DNA of 20,618 bases from JABJJH01 sp047631095 (GTDB taxonomy: Bacteria; Pseudomonadota; Alphaproteobacteria; UBA8366; GCA-2717185), in assembly GCA_047631095.1 (NCBI GenBank), contig JBLHZD010000026.1:1-20618 (forward strand), in the 5' to 3' direction. The translations under genes and the position numbers were made by a program. The notes under the pieces were generated by a model. It did no database searches. It was given only the letters and a program-made list of their open reading frames with translations, and was not told the origin of the DNA. Positions within the stretch are counted from its first letter, which is position 1. Every line of letters begins with the position of its first letter. This document shows, piece by piece, positions 7,794-16,002 of the stretch.

Positions 7794-8228
7794 ATGCCGA
7801 AACCTTCAGACCTGACAGTCGCCACATGGGCGCGCCTGGTGCGCGCGCAACAATCCGCAATGTCCGCCGTTGAAGCGGCGTTGAAGCAAGCGGGCTATCC
7901 GCCCCTGATCTGGTATGACGTTTTGCTGGAACTGGAGCGCGCAGGCGGAACGGGATTGCGCCCCTTTGAGTTGGAGGGCGCATTGATGCTTCGGCAATAC
8001 GGCGTCTCCAGACTGGTCGCGCGCATCGAAAAGGCCGGACATGTAATCCGCGAAGATTGCGAAGATGATGGCCGGGGACAGCGGCTTGTCATAACAGCGG
8101 CGGGGCGCGACCAGCGCCGCCGAATGTGGTCTGTCTATGGCCCCGCAATCGAAAAATCCGTTGGCGCCAAACTCACCGCAGACCAATCAAAAACACTCGC
8201 CGAAATACTCGCCAAACTTATTGATTGA
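7794..8228 (+). CDS. MarR-family transcriptional regulator
   Basis: A 144-residue protein, the usual MarR length. The winged-helix core spans about 35-110: the recognition region LEGALMLRQYGVSRLVARIEK is followed by the wing, IREDCEDDGRGQRLVITAAGRD, with the conserved D-x-R-G-x-x-x-x-x-T pattern. N- and C-terminal helices would form the dimer interface. MarR proteins usually repress a divergent neighbour and themselves and are released by a small ligand. Here the divergent gene encodes a GST and two identical dyads lie between them. The ATG at 7794 lacks a ribosome site. After it, 8229-8378 contains no gene or structure I can support. Confidence 0.9.
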   Translation: MPKPSDLTVATWARLVRAQQSAMSAVEAALKQAGYPPLIWYDVLLELERAGGTGLRPFELEGALMLRQYGVSRLVARIEKAGHVIREDCEDDGRGQRLVITAAGRDQRRRMWSVYGPAIEKSVGAKLTADQSKTLAEILAKLID

Positions 8229-8378
8229 GGCGTTGCGCCGCACCTTGCATTTTGGTGGCGGTTGGGACGGCACCATTTGTTGAAGTAGATGGGGCGACGC
8301 GATCTTGCGAACATTCACTATGTCGCCGGATTTCAAAATTTAACGCGTCTTCGGTAACGCCGCCCCCATAGTTGGCTT

Positions 8379-9437
8379 TTAGATACTGACGATGGCGCGA
8401 AGGTCGCCAACGCCATCGGGCAAATGCGCCGCGTTCCAGGTTGCGCCGCCATCTTCGGTGCCGAACACTTGCCCAAGCCGCGCCGCGCAATAGACCTGTT
8501 CCGGATCGCCATCATTCACCGCAACCTTCATCAGGGTGCTTTCGATGGTGATGTCATGATCGATACGGTTCCAGCTTTTGCCAAGATCGCTGGTGCGATA
8601 AAGCGAACCGGTCTGCCCACGCGCGGAATCGCTAAGCGCGGCGTAAAACACATTCGGGTCATGCGGGCTGGGCAAAATATCCCGACCATAAGTCAGCTCG
8701 GAATAATGCTCGATCCCGTATTCCCGCCACGAAACACCTTTGTCATCGCTGATGAAGAGGCCCAGCCGATTGGCGATCCAGATCACGCCCGGTTGGGCGG
8801 CGCTAATGGTCAGCGCGTGCAAATCCAGCATGCCCTCCGCATCGTTATCGCTGAGAATATGATTGCTCAGATGCGGTTGTTTGGAGAGGTCCACGAAGGC
8901 CTGACTCATATCCTCCCATGAGGCGCCGCCATCGAGACTGCGAATAAAGCCGCCGACTTCGAGCGCGGCGTAAACTTCCTCCGGGTTACTGGGATCAATC
9001 ACCATGCGCAACACCCGCACGGGGAAACATCCAGGAATAGCGCTCGCCGGTTGGAGTGTCGCCAATCGGGACCAGGACGCGCCGCCATCGGTTGTCTTGA
9101 AAATAACCGTATGATCCATGCCGACATAAATCGTGTTGGCGTCCGTAGGGTGAAGCGAGATGGAGTAGATCGAACGATCATCGACCGGCACGCCCATATC
9201 CGACCAGCTATCGCCGCCGTCCATGCTCTTGAACAGCCCGAGTTGACTGCCCGCGTATAATTCAGACGCGTTGTTCGGTCGCCTTTCAATCACATTCACC
9301 TGCATGTTTCCCGGCAGCCCGTTGCTCAGCCGGCGCCATTCAGAGGTCCCCGAGGCCAAACGGTAAACACCGCAAGTTTCCTTGCCATCCGGCCCCGCCT
9401 CAGGCGCAGCAGCGCCCACGAATAATGTGCTTTTCAT
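8379..9437 (-). CDS. BNR/Asp-box repeat beta-propeller protein (sialidase/sortilin-like fold)
   Basis: A 352-residue protein with at least six Asp-box turns of the S-x-D-x-G-x-[ST]-W type: SMDGGDSW, TTDGGASW, SLDGGASW, SDDKGVSW, TSDLGKSW and TEDGGATW. They are spaced about 40-60 residues apart, as in the blades of a beta-propeller. The intervening P-x-[ND]-x-x-x-[IV]-Y-[VA]-G/A segments support this. No signal peptide or membrane segment is visible, so it is probably cytoplasmic. The Asp box is structural, so no enzyme activity follows; I see no sialidase arginine triad. It is the last gene of the probable crotonase-TIGR03084-Ldh2 operon. GGGGGAA lies just before the ATG at 9437. Confidence 0.82.
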   Translation of the reverse strand: MKSTLFVGAAAPEAGPDGKETCGVYRLASGTSEWRRLSNGLPGNMQVNVIERRPNNASELYAGSQLGLFKSMDGGDSWSDMGVPVDDRSIYSISLHPTDANTIYVGMDHTVIFKTTDGGASWSRLATLQPASAIPGCFPVRVLRMVIDPSNPEEVYAALEVGGFIRSLDGGASWEDMSQAFVDLSKQPHLSNHILSDNDAEGMLDLHALTISAAQPGVIWIANRLGLFISDDKGVSWREYGIEHYSELTYGRDILPSPHDPNVFYAALSDSARGQTGSLYRTSDLGKSWNRIDHDITIESTLMKVAVNDGDPEQVYCAARLGQVFGTEDGGATWNAAHLPDGVGDLRAIVSI

Positions 9438-9508
9438 GTTATTCCCCCAGAAAATATGACTGAAAATATACAGGTGATTGCGTTAACCGTAACCATTCCC
9501 GCGCCAAA

Positions 9509-9532
9509 CGCCAAGCGTATCGACGCTCGGCG
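9509..9532 (-). terminator. Hairpin immediately after the Ldh2 stop codon
   Basis: Arms CGCC-x-AGCG and CGCT-x-GGCG around a six-base loop form an imperfect stem just after the TAA at 9537-9535. Only TTT follows on the - strand, so it may attenuate or stabilise rather than terminate fully before the propeller gene. Confidence 0.35.
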
Positions 9533-9534
9533 CG

Positions 9535-10525
9535 TTATTCTTCGCCCGCAATCGCCATCAAACGCTCCCCCACAAGGTCGGCGACGTCGATGACATCGTC
9601 GGCCAACCGCTTGCGCCGTTCAGCGGCGGATCGGTCAAACGGCATCCGCACCGGCGCGCCGCCCGGTACGGGCCGGGTGGCGCGAATATCTCTGGCGTAA
9701 CCGGCGACCTCCGCTTTGTAATCCTCCAGCGACATTAATAAATCAGGCCGCATCATGACGAACAGACAGCCATAGCCGAACATATTCAGCGGCATCGCCG
9801 GGACCGCGCACAAGGCGCCCAACAATTGCACGGCGATGGCCAAGCCGGAGCCCCGATGACCGCCCCACGCGGCGATGGCGCCTTTCAGCGCCTGCTCCGG
9901 GCTCGTTGTCGGCTGACCATCCGGATCATAGGCCATACCTTCGGGTATTTCCTGTCCCAGCCGTCCCGCCAACAGAACTTCGCCATGCATGATCGCCGAG
10001 GTGCCGATATCCCAGATCACCGGGTCATCATCAGAGGGAAACCCAAACGCCACGGGATTGGTGCCGAATCGCCCCTCGACCCCACCATGGGGCGCGACAT
10101 TGGGCGAGGCGTTGGAGGCGATCAGCGAGACCAGATCGCGCTTCGCCGCCATTTCCGAATAATACGACAGCATGCCCGTATGCCAGGTGTCGCGCACCCC
10201 CACCACAGACATGCCATGAGTGGTGGCTTTTTTAATCGCCATCTCCGCGCCGCGCATTCCCACCAGATACCCGATGGTGTTGCCGCCATCGATCAACGCG
10301 GACAGCGGGGTTTCATGCCCCACCGTGATAGGCCGCCGACTGTAGTCCGGCTTCGTCGTGCGCTCAAAAATACTGAGCGCGCGCGGCAAGCCGCCATAGC
10401 TCAACCCGCGCAATTCACAATCAATCAGATGATCCGCAATCGCCGCCGATTCCACCTTGTCGTGCCCCGCCGCCGCCATTGTTTTTTTCAACGAGGCGGC
10501 GCGCCGCATCCACGCTCAGTTGCAT
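9535..10525 (-). pseudogene. Ldh2/MDH2-family (malate/L-lactate/ureidoglycolate-type) dehydrogenase, frameshifted in an A7 tract
   Basis: The natural start is the ATG at 10525 with AAGGAGA upstream; its frame gives MQLSVDAARRLVEK and then goes astray. The rest of the protein (KTMAAAGHDKVESAAIADHL onward) is in the +1 frame to the TAA at 9535. The junction is a run of seven A (10488-10482, - strand); six would restore one 329-residue chain. The body is clearly Ldh2: GGNTIGYLVGMRGAE, VGVRDTWHTGMLSYY, FGTNPVAFGFPS, IPEGMAYDPDGQPTT and WGGHRGSGLAIAVQLL. The family reduces or oxidises 2-hydroxy/2-oxo acids with NAD(P). In the corrected chain Gly44 stands where the family's catalytic His of SHG-x-x-R normally is, although Arg48 remains. 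A shorter in-frame start at 10509 exists but has no ribosome site. Confidence 0.8.
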
Positions 10526-10547
10526 GAGATTTCTCCTTCGCGCTCGT

Positions 10548-11351
10548 TCAACCCCACCCGCGCACGCCGGGAACCGGCGGGTCATTCGGCGGCCCGGCGA
10601 AACATTGCGCGATGTCCATCCACGCAGTCGCCGCGTCGCCAACAACAGTCAAATCCACCTCCGCGATATTACGGCCTTGCGTGACGACGCGGCAAAAATC
10701 CTCCGCCGACCCTTCCACCTTGTTGGTCTCGTTCGGTTCGTTCCACTCCCAAATCGCGCCGGATGGCGCGGTCAGCCGGACATAGGGAACATCGGCGGGC
10801 GGCGTTTGGTCGCGATTGACGAAGGTCCAGCCAAAGGTTCGCACGCCCAGCTCCGCGATGTTTTTCAACCGATCGGTCGCGTGGCGCGGACGACGGAGAA
10901 GGTCGTAAATCTCCTGCCCATGCGCCCAGGTCTCCATCTGGCGCGCGGTCGCGGCGGATCGCACGCTCATATCCGGGCCGGACCATTTTACGCGATGCTT
11001 CGGGTCGGCGTCGGCGAAGGCGTCACACATTTCGATAAAGCTCGGGCGCCATTGCGCCAGCAACGCGGGACCGGTCTTCAAATCCGGCCCCAGCCCCGCC
11101 ATGGATTCGCTGGCGCCCATGCCCTGCGCCCGCGCTTCGGCGCGCGCCTCGCGAACCTTCAAATACCGTTCCGGGTCGGTCATGGTCAGCTTCACCATCC
11201 AGTCCCCCAGATGCAGATGGCCAATGACATCGTTCACCGTCCAGCTTTTGAACGGCGTCGGGCGCGCCCAGTCTTCGTCGCTCAAATCCTGTAGAGTCGC
11301 GAAAAGCTCATCGCCTTCGATCCGCAGCTCCGCCGCCAATGCTTTCATCAT
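10548..11351 (-). CDS. TIGR03084-family DinB/MDMPI-like metal-binding protein
   Basis: A 267-residue protein. The N-terminal four-helix bundle (about 1-160) resembles the maleylpyruvate isomerase N-terminal/DinB fold: LSDEDWARPTPFKSWTVNDVIGHLHLGDW is the usual opening, with His45/47 and His144 (TWAHGQEIYD) as likely metal ligands. A small C-terminal domain (about 185-260) follows. Related actinobacterial proteins are mycothiol-dependent; the partner thiol and reaction here are unknown. The ATG at 11351 is chosen for AGGAG 7 bases upstream. It is 22 bases before the Ldh2 gene and 31 bases after the crotonase gene, so almost surely one transcript. Confidence 0.8.
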   Translation of the reverse strand: MMKALAAELRIEGDELFATLQDLSDEDWARPTPFKSWTVNDVIGHLHLGDWMVKLTMTDPERYLKVREARAEARAQGMGASESMAGLGPDLKTGPALLAQWRPSFIEMCDAFADADPKHRVKWSGPDMSVRSAATARQMETWAHGQEIYDLLRRPRHATDRLKNIAELGVRTFGWTFVNRDQTPPADVPYVRLTAPSGAIWEWNEPNETNKVEGSAEDFCRVVTQGRNIAEVDLTVVGDAATAWMDIAQCFAGPPNDPPVPGVRGWG

Positions 11352-11382
11352 AATTCTTCTCCTCAATAAAACCGGTCGGGGC

Positions 11383-12057
11383 TCAGGCCGGTAAGGTCGC
11401 GCGAATTTTCGCAACCGTTTCACCACGCAACAACGCCTTGGTGGCGCCAAACGCCGTGGCGTCCAGCCCCACCATACCTTGCGCCACTTTCCGCGCTTCA
11501 GCCAACACCGCATCCGGGGCCTGAACCTGATCCAGATACCCCGCCGCCGCCGCGCCCGTCGGATCATATATTGTTGCGCCCAGCACCGCTGCATCCAACG
11601 CTCGGGGGTCCAGCCGGTCGCGCGCCAGCTCCAAGCCGAAGATTGGCAAGGTCAGTCCAATCGCAACTTCATTCAGCCCGATCTTGAAATCGCCATCCGC
11701 GCCAATTCGATGGTCCCCGGTCAACAATAACAACGCGCCCGCCGCCATCGCATGACCGGTGCAGGCGATGACGAGTGGTTGCGGGTGCAGATACAAACGC
11801 AGCAACGCCTCGACCCCTGCATTGCGCATGGCGGCTTTCTTTTCCAGATCATCGCCGCGTATGACCGCCAGATCGAACCCGGCGCACAGCACGCCCGGCC
11901 GCCCCGCAATAACGACGGCGCCCGCCTCCGCCGACGCCCGGTCCAGCCCCGCCATCAGCGCGTTGATCATATTAATCCCAAACGCGTTGGCCTTGCCATC
12001 GTCCATCGTCAAAACCGCGACGTCCCCGTCCTGATCGTATCGTACAAATTCGCTCAT
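11383..12057 (-). CDS. Crotonase-family (enoyl-CoA hydratase/isomerase) protein
   Basis: A 224-residue protein, slightly short for the crotonase fold (about 255). The two oxyanion-hole segments are visible: AGRPGVLCAGFDL (51-63) and HAMAAGALLLLTGDHRIGA (102-120). Glu130 in KIGLNEVAIGLTLP matches the second catalytic Glu of enoyl-CoA hydratases, while the first (in GG-x-x-ELA) is Leu here. This suggests an isomerase, hydrolase or other acyl-CoA reaction rather than classic hydration. The ATG at 12057 begins MSEFVRYDQDGDVAVLTMDD, the expected first strand; longer upstream frame is not homologous. First gene of the - strand operon and divergent from the GlxA-type regulator. Confidence 0.85.
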   Translation of the reverse strand: MSEFVRYDQDGDVAVLTMDDGKANAFGINMINALMAGLDRASAEAGAVVIAGRPGVLCAGFDLAVIRGDDLEKKAAMRNAGVEALLRLYLHPQPLVIACTGHAMAAGALLLLTGDHRIGADGDFKIGLNEVAIGLTLPIFGLELARDRLDPRALDAAVLGATIYDPTGAAAAGYLDQVQAPDAVLAEARKVAQGMVGLDATAFGATKALLRGETVAKIRATLPA

Positions 12058-12153
12058 TCTCGCCCCCGTCGTCGCATTATGAAGTGGCGCATATTGTTGG
12101 CGCACCGCGGTAAATGCACAAGGTGGATTCATAAAAACTAATTTGGCCCATTT

Positions 12154-12178
12154 TGACCTTTTATTGTCCTTTGGGTCA
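12154..12178. promoter_or_regulatory. Candidate dyad in the crotonase/GlxA divergent spacer
   Basis: TGACC (12154-12158) and GGTCA (12174-12178) form a perfect 5 bp inverted repeat 15 bases apart, in the 147 bp between the divergent crotonase and GlxA-type genes. The arms are short, so this is only a candidate binding site. Confidence 0.25.
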
Positions 12179-12204
12179 TTCTCGTTTGCGGTTAAAAAGA
12201 CATC

Positions 12205-13197
12205 ATGTCTCATCGTCACAAAATTTTATTGCTCGGATATCCAAGCGCGCAAATTCTGGACATCACCGGACCGCTGCAAATGTTTTCCGGCGCCAATGAT
12301 GAATTGGGCTGGAACGCGTATGACATCGTGATAGCCGCTCCCGAGGCCGGCGCCTTTCAAACATCTTCCGGGATTAAGCTCGTCGCAAACTTGGCGTTTG
12401 ACGCCGTAAGCGACGCCATGCTCGCGGAGACGCACACGATTATGACGGTTGGCGGCCGCGAGGGTTTAGAGGATACGGGCCTGATCCAGGACATTGCCGC
12501 AATTCTGCGCCGGGCGGCGCCCCTCGTACCTCGCATCGCATCCGTTTGCACCGGCGCTTTCTTTTTAGCCGAGGCCGGATTGCTGGACGGACGCCGCGCG
12601 GCGACCCATTGGCGCTCCGCTGAGCAACTGCAACACGACTACCCCACCATCATGGTGGATCGCGACGCGCTGCACATTCGCGATGGTGATATCTGGTCGT
12701 CGGCCGGGGTGACGGCGGGCATGGATCTGGCGCTGGCGATGATCGAAGACGATTTTGATCGCGCGCTTCCCCTACGGGTCGCACGGCGCCATGTGGTGTT
12801 TCGGGTGCGCCCCGGTGGACAAAGCCAGTTTTCAGCGGAGCTGGCCGCCCAATCGGCGCCAGAGACCGGATTGTCCAATTTGGCGGCGAAGATCACCGCC
12901 AATCCCACCGCCAACTGGTCTACCGAAGCCCTCGCCGACACCGCCAATATGTCCTTACGAACGCTAACGCGGCATTTCCGAACCGGGTTGAGCGCCAGCC
13001 CCGCCGAATTTGTCGAGCGGGTCCGTATTGATCACGCGCGCCGCGCACTTGTTGAGGACGAGACGCCGATTTCCCTGATCGCTGAACGCGCCGGATTTGG
13101 CTCCACTCGAAAGATGGATCGCGCGTTCTCCCGCCAGATCGGAACAACACCGACAGAGTTTCGCAATCGATTCAAATCGAAAGGAAAGCAGTCATGA
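12205..13197 (+). CDS. GlxA-type transcriptional regulator (DJ-1/PfpI sensor domain + AraC HTH)
   Basis: A 330-residue two-domain protein. Residues 5-195 are a DJ-1/PfpI (class I glutamine amidotransferase-like) domain: LLGYPSAQILDITGPLQMF, then ASVCTGAFFLAEAGLLDGRRAATHW with Cys115 at the nucleophile elbow. Residues 220-325 are an AraC/XylS double helix-turn-helix: MSLRTLTRHFRTGLSASPAEF, then RIDHARRALVEDE and IAERAGFGSTRKMDRAFSRQ. This is the normal GlxA architecture, where the DJ-1-like part is thought to sense a metabolite. Its stop overlaps the start of the next gene by ATGA, so the two are translationally coupled. Likely targets are that gene and perhaps the divergent crotonase operon. 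Confidence 0.92.
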   Translation: MSHRHKILLLGYPSAQILDITGPLQMFSGANDELGWNAYDIVIAAPEAGAFQTSSGIKLVANLAFDAVSDAMLAETHTIMTVGGREGLEDTGLIQDIAAILRRAAPLVPRIASVCTGAFFLAEAGLLDGRRAATHWRSAEQLQHDYPTIMVDRDALHIRDGDIWSSAGVTAGMDLALAMIEDDFDRALPLRVARRHVVFRVRPGGQSQFSAELAAQSAPETGLSNLAAKITANPTANWSTEALADTANMSLRTLTRHFRTGLSASPAEFVERVRIDHARRALVEDETPISLIAERAGFGSTRKMDRAFSRQIGTTPTEFRNRFKSKGKQS

Positions 13198-13856
13198 GCA
13201 CATTCAACATCGGATTCCTGATATTTCCCAACCTGACCCAGCTCGATTTCACCGGTCCCCTTCAGGTTCTCTCGCGGACGCCGAACTCAAAAACCCACAT
13301 TGTCGCCGCCTCGCTTGCCCCCGTGCCCAGCGATTGCGGATTGAGCCTTGTCCCCACTGAGACGATGGACTCCTGTCCGCCGCTCGATTTCCTGTGCATC
13401 CCCGGCGGGTTCGGTGTTCCCGCCACCATGACCGACGAACGAATGCTTGATTTCGTGCGGACGCAAGATGAGTCGGCGCAATACATGACATCGGTCTGCA
13501 CCGGCGCCTTCCTGCTGGGCGCGGCGGGACTCCTGAAAGGCCGCAAGGCGACGACCCATTGGGCCTATACCTCGCTTTTGCCGCTGGTCGGCGCGACACA
13601 TGTAAACAGCCGCATCGTGCGCGACGGTCGCGTTATTACCGCAGGCGGCGTCACATCGGGCATTGATTTCGGGCTACAAGCGGTTGCGGAAATCGCCGGA
13701 CCGGAAGTCGCCCAGTCTATCCAACTGGGCATTGAATACGATCCGGCGCCGCCTTTTAACGCCGGTAGCCCAGACACGGCCAGCGAAGAGATCAAGGCGC
13801 TGGTCGCCCCCCGCTACGCCAAATCTCTGGTGCCCTATGAGGCGGCGCTGAAATAG
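13194..13856 (+). CDS. inhA: DJ-1/PfpI family protein, isonitrile hydratase-like
   Basis: A 220-residue single-domain protein closely resembling Pseudomonas InhA, which hydrates isonitriles (R-NC) to N-substituted formamides. Shared segments are IGFLIFPNLTQLDFTGP (Asp18, matching InhA's catalytic Asp17), CIPGGFGVPATM, YMTSVCTGAFLLGAAGLLKG with nucleophile Cys102, KATTHWAYTSLLP, and AGGVTSGIDFGL. The ending EYDPAPPFNAGSPDTA is also typical. Substrate preference cannot be proved from sequence; other DJ-1-like hydratases or glyoxalases are alternatives. It overlaps the GlxA-type regulator by four bases. It contains the same fold as that regulator's sensor domain. Confidence 0.85.
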   Translation: MSTFNIGFLIFPNLTQLDFTGPLQVLSRTPNSKTHIVAASLAPVPSDCGLSLVPTETMDSCPPLDFLCIPGGFGVPATMTDERMLDFVRTQDESAQYMTSVCTGAFLLGAAGLLKGRKATTHWAYTSLLPLVGATHVNSRIVRDGRVITAGGVTSGIDFGLQAVAEIAGPEVAQSIQLGIEYDPAPPFNAGSPDTASEEIKALVAPRYAKSLVPYEAALK

Positions 13857-13970
13857 GCGCCGGCCCGGCCCACAATCGGTTTCATCCACACGCTCAATCG
13901 TTTATCTTGCGGTTTCCAAAATCAGCCTGGCGTCACAGACATTTCCTGGGCGAGAGGAACCAACCGCAAA

Positions 13971-15362
13971 ATGAACGTTTCTATCGGCGAAGATGACGCC
14001 GTCGCCGGTGGCCTGAAGGCGCGACTTCTCAACCGGTTACGCGACGCGTATCACGAAGAAGAGCGCCAAGGCCTCATGCTGGCGATCAAGGTCCGCTCCA
14101 TCTCCCTTCTCGTCATTCTGGTCTGGCAGATTCTTGAAGAACCGTCTTTCGACCTCTCCGCCTTAACGGATGTCGCCTTTATCCTGATTTTCCTGACGCT
14201 AGGCCTCTCGCAATATTTTCTGCTGGCGACGCGCCACCATCCGACTTGGGCGCCTTATCTTTTTATTCTCGCGGACTGCTTAATTCTGTCCTTTGAATTC
14301 GTCAGGCCCGAACTGATGCAAACAGGGCCCAGCTGGAGCCCCGCCATTTCGCTGCGCGGCAGTTCCTTTGTCTGGTATTTCATGTTCCTGATGCAAACGA
14401 CATTCAGTCTCCGCCCCCGGCTGGTGCTGTGGTGTGGCTTCTCAATCGTCGCCGCCAGACTGGGTTCGGTAATCTGGGTTCTGTCTAATCCTGGCGTTTT
14501 CTACAAAATTGAGATAGCCGACCCTTCAGTCGAAAATCTTGTTTCGATTTTTTTTGATCCAAATTTTGTGTCGATCGACAACCTGATTCAGGAAACCATC
14601 GCCGTCACCCTGGTCGCTATCGGATTGGCGATCGTCGCGTCTCGAACGCAACAATTCGTGGAAAACCGGGCGACGGCGGAACGGTCTCGCTCCAATCTCG
14701 CGCGCTATTTTTCCCCAAACATGGTCGACGAGATTTCCCAATCCGGCGGGCTGGACCGAACCCCACAGGAGCAGGACATCGCCATCCTCTTCACCGATAT
14801 CATCGGGTTCACCGCAATTTGCGAAGTCGAACCGCCCGGCAGGGTCGTCGAAATCCTGCGCGCCTATCATGATTTGTTGTCCAGCGCCGTCTTTCGACAC
14901 AACGGCACGCTGGACAAATATATGGGGGACGGGTTGATGGCGACGTTCGGCACGCCGCGTAGGGGAATGCATGACGCAACCGACGCGCTGCGATGCGCGC
15001 TCGAACTGGTTGAAAACCTGACAGAATGGAACGAAAAACGGGCCCATCGCGGCTATCCGCTTATTCATGTGGGCGTCGGGCTGCATTTTGGCACCGCCGT
15101 GATGGGTGATATCGGCGACGAGCGCCATGTTGAATTCGCCGTGATTGGCGACAGTGTGAATGTCGCCAGCCGGGTTGAACATCTGACACGCAGTCTCGAT
15201 GCATCACTGGTCGTCAGTGAAAATTTAATCGCCGCTGTGAGACAGGAAGACGATGGCGGCGAAACCCTCATCGACGCGCTCACCGATGCCGGTCCACAAC
15301 AAATCCGGGGCCGGAAAAACCGAATTGGCGTCCGGATTTTGCCAAGCAACAGGCCAACCTAA
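13971..15362 (+). CDS. Membrane-bound class III adenylate/guanylate cyclase
   Basis: A 463-residue protein. Residues 1-225 carry about six hydrophobic segments (roughly 43-53, 65-85, 93-110, 130-145, 150-170, 205-225), a membrane anchor. The catalytic domain follows LARYFSPNMVDEIS (about 243-456). Metal-binding Asp276 (LFTDIIGFT) and Asp320 (KYMGDGLMATFG), substrate-specifying Lys316 and Asp394 (VIGDSVNVASR), and transition-state Asn397 and Arg401 are all present. Lys plus Asp at the specificity positions indicates ATP as substrate, so cAMP is the likely product. No response-regulator or sensor domain other than the membrane part is seen. It stands alone on the + strand; AGAGGA lies about 13 bases before the ATG. 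Confidence 0.92.
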   Translation: MNVSIGEDDAVAGGLKARLLNRLRDAYHEEERQGLMLAIKVRSISLLVILVWQILEEPSFDLSALTDVAFILIFLTLGLSQYFLLATRHHPTWAPYLFILADCLILSFEFVRPELMQTGPSWSPAISLRGSSFVWYFMFLMQTTFSLRPRLVLWCGFSIVAARLGSVIWVLSNPGVFYKIEIADPSVENLVSIFFDPNFVSIDNLIQETIAVTLVAIGLAIVASRTQQFVENRATAERSRSNLARYFSPNMVDEISQSGGLDRTPQEQDIAILFTDIIGFTAICEVEPPGRVVEILRAYHDLLSSAVFRHNGTLDKYMGDGLMATFGTPRRGMHDATDALRCALELVENLTEWNEKRAHRGYPLIHVGVGLHFGTAVMGDIGDERHVEFAVIGDSVNVASRVEHLTRSLDASLVVSENLIAAVRQEDDGGETLIDALTDAGPQQIRGRKNRIGVRILPSNRPT

Positions 15363-15393
15363 AGCGGTATAATGTTAGCGCTGACGGCGTGAC

Positions 15394-16002
15394 CTATCCA
15401 AGCGTCATCGCCGCATCGCCCAGCAAGCGCCCCAACAAGACCCGGCCCGCCTCGTCCAGCCCGGAAAGATCATTCTCCCAGACATCTGGAATATCATCCG
15501 GCGGTGCGCCGGGCGCCGCGTTGATATTTTCCACGTCGGTGAGACGCTCGGCGATCCGCCGCTGTAGAAGTCCCTCCACCAGATTGAGATGTTCGGTATG
15601 AAAATAGGAATCGCACTGCGCGAACCAGAACTGGACACGGCTGGCATCCGCCGCCGCCACGGGCGCAATCTGGTCCAGCGCGCCATAGGCCACCATCCGC
15701 GCGCCAGCGTCGCCGGAAAAAACCACCGCGCCCGTTGCATCGCGCAACGGCGACGCCAGCGCCATCATCGCCGATAAATGTTGATCGAAGCGCGCGAGCA
15801 GCGACACTGATTGCCCCGCATACGCGACAAGCCTCCCATTTTCATAGGTCTTTACCCGCAGATACACGCCCGCTTCGCACAAAGTCTCGAAGATCAGAGG
15901 ATCATCGGGAAACGCGCCCGGCCCTACCGGACCTTCCCATGTCAACGCTACGCTCACCAAAACCACCGTTTCTCTTAAAGCAAAACCAGTTCCAGAAATC
16001 AT
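15394..16002 (-). CDS. Hypothetical protein with a GIY-YIG nuclease-like domain
   Basis: From Met at 16002 it has 202 residues. The segment GVYLRVKTYENG...LVAYAGQSVSLLARFDQHL (about 45-77) reproduces the GIY...YIG pattern: GVY, YAG, the catalytic Arg of LLAR and the His of FDQH. Further on, EHLNLVEGLL (the metal-binding Glu) and DVENINA (terminal Asn) fall in the order expected for the fold. The YIG Ile is Ala, and I know no named family that fits, so function is open: DNA repair, restriction or a structural relative. An upstream ATG at 16068 or an internal GTG could also be the start; 16002 is favoured by AGG 6 bases before it. It is divergent from queE. Confidence 0.6.
   Translation of the reverse strand: MISGTGFALRETVVLVSVALTWEGPVGPGAFPDDPLIFETLCEAGVYLRVKTYENGRLVAYAGQSVSLLARFDQHLSAMMALASPLRDATGAVVFSGDAGARMVAYGALDQIAPVAAADASRVQFWFAQCDSYFHTEHLNLVEGLLQRRIAERLTDVENINAAPGAPPDDIPDVWENDLSGLDEAGRVLLGRLLGDAAMTLG

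Noticed and set aside
8379..9437. Sialidase (neuraminidase) assignment
   Set aside because: Asp boxes are structural; no arginine triad, no FRIP motif and no signal peptide are seen.
10480..10492. Programmed -1 frameshift at an A-AAA-AAC slippery heptamer in the Ldh2 gene
   Set aside because: The heptamer fits the -1 consensus, but the conserved downstream frame is +1, so -1 slippage would not give the enzyme.
14526..15182. 218-codon - strand open frame opposite the adenylate cyclase
   Set aside because: It is the antisense of the conserved cyclase catalytic domain; no recognisable motif or ribosome site.
15365..15390. Terminator from GTTAGCGCTGAC after the cyclase gene
   Set aside because: The dyad is imperfect, has no loop and no T run.
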